A DNA stretch of 64,000 nt, from positions 62,001 to 126,000 of the forward strand of contig JADANN010000020.1 in NCBI GenBank assembly GCA_018806985.1, read 5' to 3'. Numbering within the stretch: the first letter of the stretch is position 1; the number at the start of each line of letters is the position of its first letter. Shown piece by piece: positions 1 through 10,089 of this stretch. The notes below the pieces were generated by a model. That model saw only the letters and a program-made list of their open reading frames with translations. It was not told the DNA's origin and did no database searches. The position numbers and the translations under genes were made by a program. The DNA comes from Angiostrongylus vasorum (Eukaryota; Nematoda; Chromadorea; Rhabditida; Metastrongylidae).

Positions 1-360
1 AAAGGCATTTAAAACGATATGCGCATTAACATTTTAATGCATGCATAGGGACAAAGATACCATAGTACTAAGTGTCCAGGTTTTCGATAAGAATCCTTAC
101 TCATACGTTTTCATTTAATACCATGAGACTTATCCAGAACAAGTTACCATTATTTCACCCAATTTTGCAATTCGCAGTTACCCGGATTATGATCATTACG
201 GAAACTTGCGAGATTATCGGGAAATAACAGGGGTTCGCGGTCCGGAAGTGTCATTTCCCTTTCATGATGGAAAACAATGAAGAGCTTTTATAACAGAATA
301 ACACCTCTGTAGTTTCTCAGTTAGGAATTCCAGAGCGGAGTAATATTTGGTGCTTTGCAG

Positions 361-2687
361 CCAACTACTTACCCAATGACAAGCGAGGATTTGCTAATAA
401 TGTGTCTTAACCCAACTCTTAAATTTCCCACGACATCCGCAACGAATCAGCTCGCAATTGAACAGACGATGGGATTTTGGCCCACCGACTCCATCGCCCA
501 GTGTGATCCTCATTCTCCTTCTGCAACTAGTGGTGTTAGTCAGGCGACCGAAGCGGAGAAAGTTAAAGAGTCTTTGGTGCGTGTGTTTTTTATCGAAAAC
601 ACATATTTCCGAAATATCAGATAACTTTGCACCAATAGCAATTCGCTCATATTCAAATCTAAGCAATGTGAAATATTCACATGATTTCAGTAAACCCATC
701 CTTCGTTGTGTGTTCTAATTCCTTCAAACTTTCATGCGTTCTTTTCCTGCAAAAAATTCTTTCGTCAACTGATCAGTTATTAAGCGAAAGACATTCTTGT
801 TTTGTCGTTCGCTCATGAGCCTCCCATCTTGGTGACCTTGCGTAGAATGTTACAGCATGGTCGCAAATAAGTCACCTCGACCCTGTATATTAAAAAGAAA
901 AAAAATTCCAAACTTCTGCACGTTAACGATTTTTTTGTATATCTCTAATATGTTATTTACTTATCGCAAATGATAAGACACTAGACACCATGACAAGGAT
1001 TTTATGCATTTTTTCTCTTCGTGATCAATCTGGTTTTCCAACACAAACATGGCGACAGGCGCTCTGCCGTCTGTATGCCAACGAATTGGTGAAACCTCAT
1101 ATATTATAGATGACGCTTATAAACGATCATTAGTTGTACAGATTGATTTTCTTGACAGAAAAGTTAACTTAAAAAGCTGAGTCAGATTTCCGACCAAGAA
1201 ATTAGAGCTAAAAAGGAAATCCTTATTTTTTCGGTACTCGAATATAGTTTTCTGTTGTTGTTTCACTTTGCATCTAGAAACCCGATGTAATGCAGGCACA
1301 GAAGTCAAAGGGATCACGTAGTGCTTCAAACAAGGCAGCACGACGTCAGTGAGGAAATACCCGCATTGCATATTGGGCTATGCGCTTGGTTTCAATAGAT
1401 ACAATACGAAAATATTGGCATTTTTAGACTTTAAATAAGCTTATTTTCGCTAATAGTGAACTTTATTAATACATATCGCTAGAATCTACCTGTCCAACAA
1501 CGAAGAAAAATCCTGGTTTTCTGTTGCAGACGTGGGGTGAATGTCCCTTGGGGTTTTATTCGTAGGGACTGTGCTGTTTTCAAAACCGAAGCAACTGAGT
1601 ATGCAGTGTTTAATATTGGAAGACATGACGGTGTCGTGTCCCTCAGCGTATGAGCATCTTTTCGAATTGACAGGATTAATGTTTGCGGATGTGGCGTGTG
1701 CATTGGAATTTTTGAAAATAATTTAAACTTTCTTTTTAGTCTCTTATAATTTGCTGTTCAAAAGGGCTTAAAAAACGGAGCAATATTTTATAAAACTCAT
1801 ATATGTGTAAATGCATGTTTATACAAATATTTATGTGTTTAAGGCGGTAGAGCGAAACGTCTTCCGAACCTTTAACAACTTGCCAACTTCTGAACTCCTC
1901 AACTGCTTTAGCGATACGGAAATTATCAGCACTTATCAAAAAAATTAGAACGGTTGCGAATGTGTTAAATTCAATCAAAGGAAAAAGTCCAGTGTTAGCT
2001 TCGACATTTTTCTAATGAGGATTAGATTGCAATTATAGGGCTTCAGGGATTCTGAATGACAGAGCAACAGCACGTGGTTAAAACACAAATATTAATATCT
2101 CTTTCAGGATAATATTTGAATAGGAGAGTCTGACCCTGTTTCTTTTTCATAGAACAGCACGTAAAAAAGGTGGTGTAAGTTGTGGGTAATTTACAAATCG
2201 TAGTAATGTGTGAAGACAAACGTATTCTAGACACTTGATTTCGTAATTGCCATGTGATTCCCTCTGGAATTCATGGAAATTTTTTTATCAGTGGAAGGTT
2301 TAAAAGTAAAGTGTCAATGTAAAGTGATAAAATAGCCATAGGCTCTGTTAACACTTCTAAGTCGCTACAATTATATGCAAGAGAGCTATTTGATTTGATA
2401 AATGAGTGCCAGTATGATAGAAACAGTTAGTTGAATGTTTGTACTATATTACATGATCATACTTCTTTTATAAGTTTTTCTTTTTCGTGTCTCTGTTTAT
2501 ATGGAAATTAATGTTTATTTAGGAGTGCACACACTGTGGCATATCGTTTTTTGATGAAACGATGCATCTGTTGCATAAGGGACTGCACAGCGAATGTGAT
2601 CCGTGGAGATGCAATCTGTGTGGAACTCAATGCATGGAGAAGTACATGTTCACTACTCATGTCATATTCGCCGGCCATTCCACTTAA
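361..2687 (+). CDS. Hunchback/Ikaros-type C2H2 zinc-finger protein, 3' part only
   Basis: The last exon (2523-2687, after a TTTATTTAG acceptor, ending TAA) encodes 54 residues with two C2H2 fingers: CTHCGISFFDETMHLLHKGLH, then CNLCG with a second Cys and a terminal HVIFAGH. This spacing and the position at the extreme C-terminus match the paired dimerisation fingers of Hunchback, Ikaros and Pegasus (HBL-1, EHN-3 and ZTF-16 in C. elegans), which mediate protein-protein contact rather than DNA binding. A plausible upstream exon at 361-576 follows TGCTTTGCAG and ends before GTGCGT. It gives 72 Ser/Thr-rich phase-0 codons, compatible with the phase-0 start of the last exon. That link is inference, because 1.9 kb separates them and further exons may exist. 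DNA-binding fingers should lie left of the window. The family call for the last exon is fairly secure; the exact member is not. Confidence 0.6.
577..2522. other. Presumed intron, no assigned gene
   Basis: AT-rich sequence between the two candidate zinc-finger exons. A stretch at about 1490-1720 is open on both strands and less AT-rich than its surroundings, but no family is recognisable and no clean acceptor/donor pair closes it. Confidence 0.3.
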
Positions 2688-4375
2688 CCGTAGTTTTCTT
2701 TTCTCCTTTGCTTTATTCTAATGGGGTAGGTAGCTCCGATAAAATGTGCTTCCTCGTCGTCGGGTAGTTTTGTGCTGACCTCACCACCACGGAACTTTTG
2801 CGATGACATGGACAAAGTTTCTCAGCTTGAAGATTTTTGTTGGTGATGTACAATTAGGTAGAATTTGTATCATCTATGTTACAGCAAATGTAGGATGGAC
2901 GGTGGCAGTCCACAGGCATGTTAGGAAACACTATCTTATTAGATATTTGTCATGTAGCTTGTCTGCTGGAAAAAATTTAAGAGGGAGTTCGGTTCCTAGT
3001 GTAGACTCATTTATTTTTAATACTATTTAAAGGCTGAGTATCTGAATCCCTGGTTATCTTTCTCTAGAATGCCCGACTAAAATTTTGAAATGTTAAGAAT
3101 GAAATGTTTGTTATTAGCACCAATAATGGAACAAGTTACAAGTATCTTGTGATCCATCATGCTTTCATATTAATTTCGAAGAGTAGGTGATACTTTCTTA
3201 AGAGACTTGACAGAAAAGTAACACTGAAAAATAGGTGATTTAATATTCGGTAGTTAGTGTTTCTTTTTTCGGTTGGGTAGTTTGTGAGATCAGTTGTGTT
3301 CAGGAATAAAGCGTTAGAGCGACAAAAACTGAGCCTAATTAGGAATGTAGGCCTAAGATTTTTTTGGATAAACGGAGTCCCATTAAATTGTGCGGACATC
3401 CCAGCGTCTGATTCTCAGTCTAACGTGATTAATTGAACTTGCTTTTTGGAAATCACAAGTAAAACATTGTCTTCCTTTTGTTAACATAGCCTTTCATCTT
3501 GTCATAATATTCGCATGTGTTTTCTATCTCCATCTATTTTCTTACTTGTTTAACTTGAATTTTATATAGAATTTGTTCACTTCCATTTCTCATCACTTCC
3601 ATTCTGATGTTATTTGTTGTCCTGTCCTAGAAAAGATTATTCGACACCACAAATCATGTTATTATGCAAGATTTATCTTTAGAGAGGCGATTCATGCTTC
3701 GCATTAGACAGCGCATCAGAACTTTATAAAAATTACATGTAATCCAATATGTCTTATCTCTTTATCTCTAATGCATGAATATCTCTGACTACATCCCGGA
3801 TTCAGGAGCGAACAGTGATGTATCCCATATATTCGAGCGAGTTTCAAACTTGCAGATCTGAGAGCCAAAAAAAGAAAAATTACAGGAAAATGTGTTGAAA
3901 AACCTCTTACTGTGATTGCAGTTTTGTTCGGAATTTCTTCTTTCTAAGCTTCTCATTGCAGTTGCTTTCTCTCCATTGTTTCACAGCTTACAAAAGCGGG
4001 CACCTTCTGAAAACCTCATTTTTTGGTTGGAAATGTGTTTTTTTTTTTGTTTCAGTTTTCGTTCTGTCTTGTTTTAGTTTTTGATACTTTGTATTCTCAT
4101 GCTTACACTCGGTTGTTATGAATAGTCTTTATACAATGTTGTCTAACTGTACAAATTTCTTTTCTGTATTAAAGCTTTTTTAATGTTCTCTGTCCCTTTC
4201 CGCGGTTTGAGTAATGGCTGTTTATTCCATTAAAACATTCAAGTTGAATATATTCACAATTTTTTACAACTCTAAAACATTTTCTATCTTTACTTCTAAG
4301 ATTTAGCTTGTCTTTGTTAAGAGATCCATTAGAAGTGACGTGTTTTATGACTTTTTACATATTTTTAGTGAAAAA
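2688..4375. other. Intergenic, 3' flank of zinc-finger gene
   Basis: AT-rich sequence with poly-T runs. No exon, RNA gene or repeat could be supported. Confidence 0.3.
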
Positions 4376-4379
4376 AATG

Positions 4380-4515
4380 AGAAACGAAGGACTCACATGG
4401 TGTGGTGGTGAACGCGTTACTCCCCGGAAAGGACAATAACGCGTTCGTTCCCCACCACAAACAGCAGCGGTCCGGAGTTTTGCAAATATCTCAGCATCTT
4501 GGAAGTTATTTTTAG
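4380..4515 (-). repeat. M1 MITE-like element, partial copy
   Basis: Shares the M1 core seen elsewhere in the window: GTGGTGGTGAACGCGTTAC, then CCCCGGAAAGGACAATAACG, then GGTCCGGAGTTTTGCAAATA. It lacks the outer inverted-repeat arms. Other copies lie at 5745-5975, 5990-6349, 22705-22945 and 36665-36835, with a divergent one near 59770-60155. Confidence 0.7.
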
Positions 4516-4519
4516 TAGA

Positions 4520-5740
4520 TTTCATCTTGGCTCTCTGACTGAACAACAATCTCTTGGTGTTTTTGTATAGGTCATAACCGACCCCATAGAAATTCAGAGT
4601 GCGTGTTTCAATTCATCTGTGATCCCAGAGATAAGATTCAAAGATTACCTAAGCTATCTACATTTCAAGAGAACGAATGAGATCTGAAAATTGAATTTCT
4701 AGGCATCGGTTGCTTGAAAGTTCCATTTAAATCTATTCACCTATTTGATTTTTCTTCAGTTAAATTGTTTCGAAAGCGATCTTCCCTCGATTGTTCGAAG
4801 TCGTATGAGTTCCAAAATTAAGTTAGTTTATAGGAAATGTTCTCTATTAATTGTAATATCGAATTTTGATCCTTTAAAATCGATTAGTTACTATGTGCTA
4901 TACAAGGGTTTTTCTCATCACTTGGAGATTTGTTAAAAGCCTGCCTGAAAATGACTATTTCATATTGCCTAGGCTTCAATCTGCTCTGTGAATTTCTAAA
5001 ACTATCTCATTTTTATAAGTGGAACGCTCAGCAGAGGAGAAAATTTGTAACTAAAGAAATAGGAGGTTTCTTTTAATTCCACGTGAGACCCTACTCAGAA
5101 GTTAATTCCTTGAGAAATCTATGTTTGTAGTTAACTCATGAATTCATTTTATAATACCTTTCTGACCCTTCTTAAGACATTGTGGACAGTGTGTCTTACA
5201 TGAGCCATATATACATATATATATATATATATTTATTTATATACATAAAAAATGACTTTGGTCTTTAACTTCTAACAATCATGTCCTAGCAAAACAGAGT
5301 GTTCGGGGCAGTGGCTAAAGGTGCTTTGCTATTCACCCTGGATCGGTCGCTTCTTCTTGCCCGTGCCTTTGGGTCACTGTGATTTCCATAGTTCTAGAAT
5401 CCCACCGAAATTTGTTGTACAGAAATAAACATGTGTTCAATAACCTCTTCCAAGATTGATGAAGTGGAATGCATTGCGCTTTTTTTAAGGGATTGATCAA
5501 CACCGAACACGTGACTCTTTACGTCAGCAAATGTCGAGCATAATGATTGAAGCACAAATTTTCAACTTTTACAAACACTAGCCACTTATTGGAGACCATG
5601 ATTGGTTTTTCTTTTCCGATTTCTTTTGCTGGGTCCCAGTCGGGGAATTAAAGAAGAGGGATCTCGTCTAACAGGGCGCGATGACGTACGCGCATTGTTT
5701 ATGCTTGCAGCTGGCGTATTTCTGTTAGAAATCTTTGAAA
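4520..5740. other. Intergenic with short AT microsatellite
   Basis: Contains an (AT)n tract at about 5208-5255. Otherwise no gene or repeat was identified. Confidence 0.3.
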
Positions 5741-5744
5741 ATGC

Positions 5745-5975
5745 CATGAATTTCTATAATGCTGAGATATTTGCAAAACTCGGACCGCAGGTGTCTGCGG
5801 TGGGAAACGAACGCGCTATTGTCCTTTCCGGGGAGTAACGCGTTTACCACCACACCATGCTGGTCCTTCGTTTCGCCTGTCTCTCAGCTAGTTTTATCGA
5901 TCTCTGCCATCAGCAATCACCCATCAGCGGGATTGATCTCGGAATTCAAATCACCATTGAACCCAGTTAAGCTGA
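5745..5975 (+). repeat. M1 MITE-like element, + orientation
   Basis: Runs from CTATAATGCTGAGATATTTG through the ACGCG-containing core to a segment reading CAGCAATCACCCATCAGCGG. It is an inverted copy of the inner part of the adjacent element at 6080-6290, so the two face each other and could fold into an arm of roughly 190 bp. Confidence 0.7.
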
Positions 5976-5989
5976 GGACCTAGTTTTTA

Positions 5990-6349
5990 TCACAATCTTA
6001 ACCTTTTATTTACTGCCTATTCTTTTTAATGGCACGGTATGTTTGCGAAATATAACTTCTATAATGCTAAGACATTTGCAAAAACTCCGGACCGAGCTGC
6101 CGAGCTGATGGGTGATTGCTGATGACAGAGATCGATAGAACAAGCTGAGAGACAGGCGAAACGAAGGACCAGCAGGGGTGTGGTGGTGAACGCGTTACTC
6201 CCCGGAAAGGACAATAGCACGTTCGTTCCCCACCGCAGACACCTGCGGTCCGGAGTTTTGCAAATACCTCAGCATTATAGAAGTTATATTTCGCAACATA
6301 ACCTGCAGTTAAAAAAGAATAGCCAGTAAATAAAAAGGTTAAGATTGCC
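5990..6349. mobile_element. M1 element with ~105-bp terminal inverted repeats
   Basis: The left end begins CAATCTTAACCTTTT and the right end finishes AAAAGGTTAAGATTG. The arms stay complementary with a few mismatches for about 105 bp, up to the CTCCGGACCG / CGGTCCGGAG segment. There is no coding capacity, which fits a non-autonomous DNA transposon (MITE). I could not identify a clear target-site duplication, so the exact termini and superfamily are uncertain. Confidence 0.75.
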
Positions 6350-6829
6350 ATGAATGTTTCTTATTCAATTTCCGAAAATTTGAGTTCTAATTACTTTTAA
6401 AACCAACTTTAGTTTTGAGTATGACACGACTTCTTTTGCGAAATAATGCATTTCCTTTATTCGGTTCGTGGTCTTGCAGCTGTCATTAACGAGATTCACT
6501 GGGTTTGCGCGTGAGTTCGGCTGCAATTGAGAATTTCGTGTTGTTCATGAATCTCGTTGAACGCCGATCAGGTTGAACTGCTCTTGAGTCTTGCGATAAC
6601 TCTTCTACTAAGTCAGCAGGTCTTAATCACAGAAAACTGCCCGCTTTAGAGGCACAGAAGGAACTTTCCCACAAATCTTGTACAAATTTGCTAAACTACG
6701 TGGGACAGCGGGTATGCTTGACTCGGTACGGCGTCGATCTAGAGGCTGTACATCTAGCATGACACCTCTAACCGTCGCGCCTTTTGCACCACAAAAAAAA
6801 TAACAAATCATAGCAACAATGTATACCTT

Positions 6830-7085
6830 TGGGCACGTGGAGCACAGTGCTTAGTGGTGCCCTGCAGCACACATGGATTCGATCGCACGCCTCAGGTTTA
6901 CCAACTGCTCCATCCTTCCCGGGCAAACTGGTACCAGACCTGTCTGGGAGGATAGCAGCACTAATTCGATACATCGGTACACCACCGCAGGTGATTCTTT
7001 AGGCGTTCTTTCAAACACCTCTAACGATGCTTAATGAAGTCTAATGGATGGCGCATCCGTCAGGAATTGATCAACGCCGACAGCT
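6830..7085 (+). mobile_element. tRNA-derived SINE, tail-A type
   Basis: The head has a B-box-like GGATTCGATCGC at about 6875-6886, preceded by an AGCACAGTGCTTAGTGG segment resembling an A box. The body contains the family signature GGTACCAGACCTGTCTGG and the tail ends near ATTGATCAACGCCGACAG. The same body and tail occur in reverse at 8650-8930, with fragments at 30799-30855, 46978-47052, 55205-55350 and 59528-59730. Confidence 0.65.
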
Positions 7086-7089
7086 TTGT

Positions 7090-7795
7090 TTCTTGTTTTA
7101 GATTTACCTTAATAGCGATGGCTTCAAACCTACAGTCGGTCCAGATATCGAAAAATCATCGGCATTTTCTATAAATCGGCATCATTGCGATATGACTCAC
7201 CTTTTACCAGTTTTGTTTTTCTAGGATGTTGTCTAAAATTGGAGATGTTTCAAATCTTTCCTCGTTATTTTTTAGCCAAAGTTAGACTTCAAACGTTACG
7301 ACGGAAAGTCGCTCCTATTGAAGTAGGCTTTTTAAGAATTTGAGAAAAAAATTGAACCGGATGATAGTTTCATTACTTGCAGAAGTCGTCCCTTTTTTTC
7401 ACACATAAATTGTAGTGCCTGAGATAATTTCTAGTCACAAAGCATTTTTAATCGTTAGCGGTGACTTTGTAGGGGAGTAATTCGACCAGTAATCGAAGAC
7501 TCTATGTAGCAATCATGATTATGCATTTCACTGCTTCAATGTTTTTCATACAACTTTAAGATATGCTCAACAGTTATCTTGAACACATGACGGCTTTGAT
7601 GTCCATTGGCTAATAGTGTAACATTTGCAAGGAAAGCGCCATTTACAATATTTTCTGTCGATATACGTTCTTTAGAAACAAGCAGAGCAATAAAAGAACT
7701 ATTGGAGGATGAAGAGGATAGGACAATTTTTTATAATCGTATGTTAGCGTGGGCCTTATTCGGCTAGGTGGAGTTGACAAACATTACATTACATA
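7090..7795. other. Intergenic
   Basis: AT-rich. Nothing supportable was seen. Confidence 0.3.
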
Positions 7796-7799
7796 ATGA

Positions 7800-8090
7800 A
7801 AGAAGCGAGTCGAATGTGAGAAATGCTGGGATCCACATGATAGACGTGAAGATTGGTCATATAAAACAAAATTTAAAAAAATCACATGACAAAAAGACCC
7901 GGCACCACATATATCACGCAGTGCGGACTCCAGCACTTATAATCCACTCTATTCCTTTGATCCACTAATCCACTCTATTCCTTTGATCCACTGTACACGA
8001 AGGTGTTCGAACTTCTCTGCGTGTGGGCTCAGCTGCTCCTTCACGATTTTTTTTTCGTCTTCGTCAGGAGTGTTGATAAATGCTGGTCAG
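7800..8090. repeat. Two SINE tail-B fragments in inverted arrangement with a 26-bp tandem duplication
   Basis: 7800-7860 reads GAATGTGAGAAATGCTGGGA on +. This is the reverse complement of the tail of the SINE at 25893-26195. From 7915 a second tail fragment runs in the opposite direction (CTCCAGCACTT, later CACGAAGGTG and ATGCTGGTCAG). Inside it the 26-bp unit starting AATCCACTCTATTCC is repeated perfectly in tandem (7941-7966 and 7967-7992). Confidence 0.6.
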
Positions 8091-8649
8091 TCGATTGTTC
8101 CTGAAATCTTGCGGTGGTCATCCTAAGACGTTTCCACGTGGATTAGAGGGAGTGATCTTTTGTTGGTGGGCCCGAAGCGGAGTTGCATCAACGCCTGGGT
8201 GGATTGAACAGTCCGCGTAATGTTTAACACCGCATGTTTTAAATTACTTGTCTTCCTCGGTGGTTCAGCATCTTGCGAACACGTCAAATGACCGTACCTG
8301 GTTGTCGAATGGAAATGGTCAGAAATAGATTGCTTCTTTTTGGCAAGATTACCTAGGCTGAGGAGTTCAACGTTTGCGTCTAGAAAGCCATGCATAGGGT
8401 CTGCCTACCCTAGAATTCGCCTCCATGGCTGGAAAAAAATTCCAAGGAGGACCACATGCTGTGAAAATGCTCTGCTATGACTAATTCAAAGCTTCAAGAA
8501 GAAAAAAGATACGTTCAAACAACGGACAACAGACATGCGGCACCAATGTCGATTGTCCGCAACGTGTCGAGGCCAGTAACTGATAGAATTTGCTAACTAG
8601 GAAGTCATCTATGTTGGCCAATATGTAGATATGTGATGATAAGGATAAA

Positions 8650-8930
8650 GGATGAAGCTCCCGGCGTTGATCAATCCCTGAAGGATGCGCCATGCATTCT
8701 TCATTAAGCATCGTTGGAGGTGATTGAATGCATATCAAGCCTTTACAATGACTCGCGGTGGCCTACCGATCTTTCGAGCCAGTGCTGCTATACTCCCAGA
8801 CAATTCAGACAATTTTGGTACCTTTTTGCCGACCCCGGAGAGATAGAAGGCTTGGTGGGCCATGGGCGTGGGATCGATTCCACGTGTATTTCGCAGTGGC
8901 GCCTCCAACTACTGCGCCACACGCGCCCTC
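8650..8930 (-). mobile_element. tRNA-derived SINE, tail-A type, near full length
   Basis: Read on the minus strand, the head contains TGGCGCAGTAGTTGG (A-box-like, at about 8905-8919) and GGAATCGATCCC (B-box-like, at about 8870-8882), the internal pol III promoter pattern of tRNA genes. The body then reads through CTCCGGGGTCGGC and GGTACC to a tail containing CTTCAGGGATTGATCAACGC. Flanking CDS-like frames are by-products of this repeat. Confidence 0.7.
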
Positions 8931-9408
8931 AAATATGTGGTGATAGGAAAGTTATATCATTATGTACTTCGTTCTAAAATGAAATTGTAAGAAAACTTCG
9001 CGAAAAGTTTTTAGAACTTTGGCACTATGACGGCAAAATTTCAACTCTTCCGAAAACGTGGTAATAACATACTCTTTTCTTTCAAGTTTTTATTTTTCAG
9101 AAAACTGTGGAAATCTAGAAATGTCTAGCAACCGTGTGCCAAAACTAGCAAACAAATTAGATTTTGCATCACATATAAATCATAACAGAAAGTACCAGAT
9201 ATTGAATTCCACAGTTGTATGATCAAAGTAAGAAGTACCGGAGAACTGAATTCCATGCAACTTTGCTTTGGATTTTTTATTATTGTGGTCCTTAATAGGT
9301 CGAGATTAGTGCGAAATGCCCAAATTTTAATTTTACAAGACATAGAGCATCATCTGCGGTACTCTTACTGGCTTTTAAACTAATTGACTTCTCAATGTGT
9401 GTTCCGTC

Positions 9409-9500
9409 ATTGATAAACTAACACGAGGTTGTTTGAAAAAAAATTTCTCGAGTAACGTTTCGGTACTTTCGCCTTCTTTAAAGCCGGGTTGATCCAAGGT
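9409..9500 (+). repeat. M2 MITE left-end fragment
   Basis: CATTGATAAACTAACACGAGG followed by CGAGTAACGTTTCGG is the M2 terminal pattern (GATAAGCTAACACGAGG then ACGTTTCG). A matching right end was not found nearby. Confidence 0.5.
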
Positions 9501-9788
9501 GATTTTCCACAGTTGTTACCTCTTCAGATATGGGCTTTCGTAGTCGTTCCAGTCGAATCATCTTTAGTAAAACACAGCTTGAAAGAGTTAACTTGACTAG
9601 GGAATACTCTTCCAAACTGGGCGATTGTTAATATTGATTGTACGTTGGTAGTCTTTCGTTTTTCTCCGGACAACTATCCCGTATCGACCAGTATCATTAT
9701 CAGCTGACGAACAACGTAACACTATGTTGAGGAAACCAACTTTCCTATACCTTCGCTACGACTACGACTAAGCAATGTGCGTTCTTTC

Positions 9789-10082
9789 ATTTATAAGCTA
9801 ACACGAGGTGGATAAAGAAATAGCCTTCTTCGGCCAACGTCCCGCGTCTTAATCAACGAGCAATCAGTGTCAACAACTGATTTGTATAAAAGAAAATTGC
9901 TGAAAGAGGTTTATTCGGGTGGCGCTCAAATGGACTCGACTAGTTGCGATTGGGAAAGCGAAGATGGAGGAGGAAACGATTGCGGACAATCGACTCGGAT
10001 CAGTCTAGATTTGAAAATGGTGGAAGCGCCGAAACTTGCCGAATAAACTTTTTTTACCAACCTCCCGTTAGCTTATCAATGA
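9789..10082. mobile_element. M2 MITE with terminal inverted repeats
   Basis: The left end TATAAGCTAACACGAGG is inverted at the right end as CCTCCCGTTAGCTTATCA. The complementarity continues inward through CTTCTTCGGCCAACG and CGAAACTTGCCGAATAAA. The open frame within it is explained by the element, not by a gene. Confidence 0.6.
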
Positions 10083-10089
10083 GAAGATG

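Noticed and set aside
1479..1726. Candidate extra zinc-finger exon between 577 and 2522
   Set aside because: Cys residues do not follow C2H2 spacing in any frame, and the best frame is interrupted.
8123..8395. 90-codon minus-strand open frame
   Set aside because: No splice context or domain. It lies in a GC-richer block between SINE fragments and is probably a repeat remnant.
6830..8930. Possible tRNA genes (A- and B-box-like sequences)
   Set aside because: No complete cloverleaf could be drawn. The boxes sit in dispersed SINE copies with shared bodies and tails.
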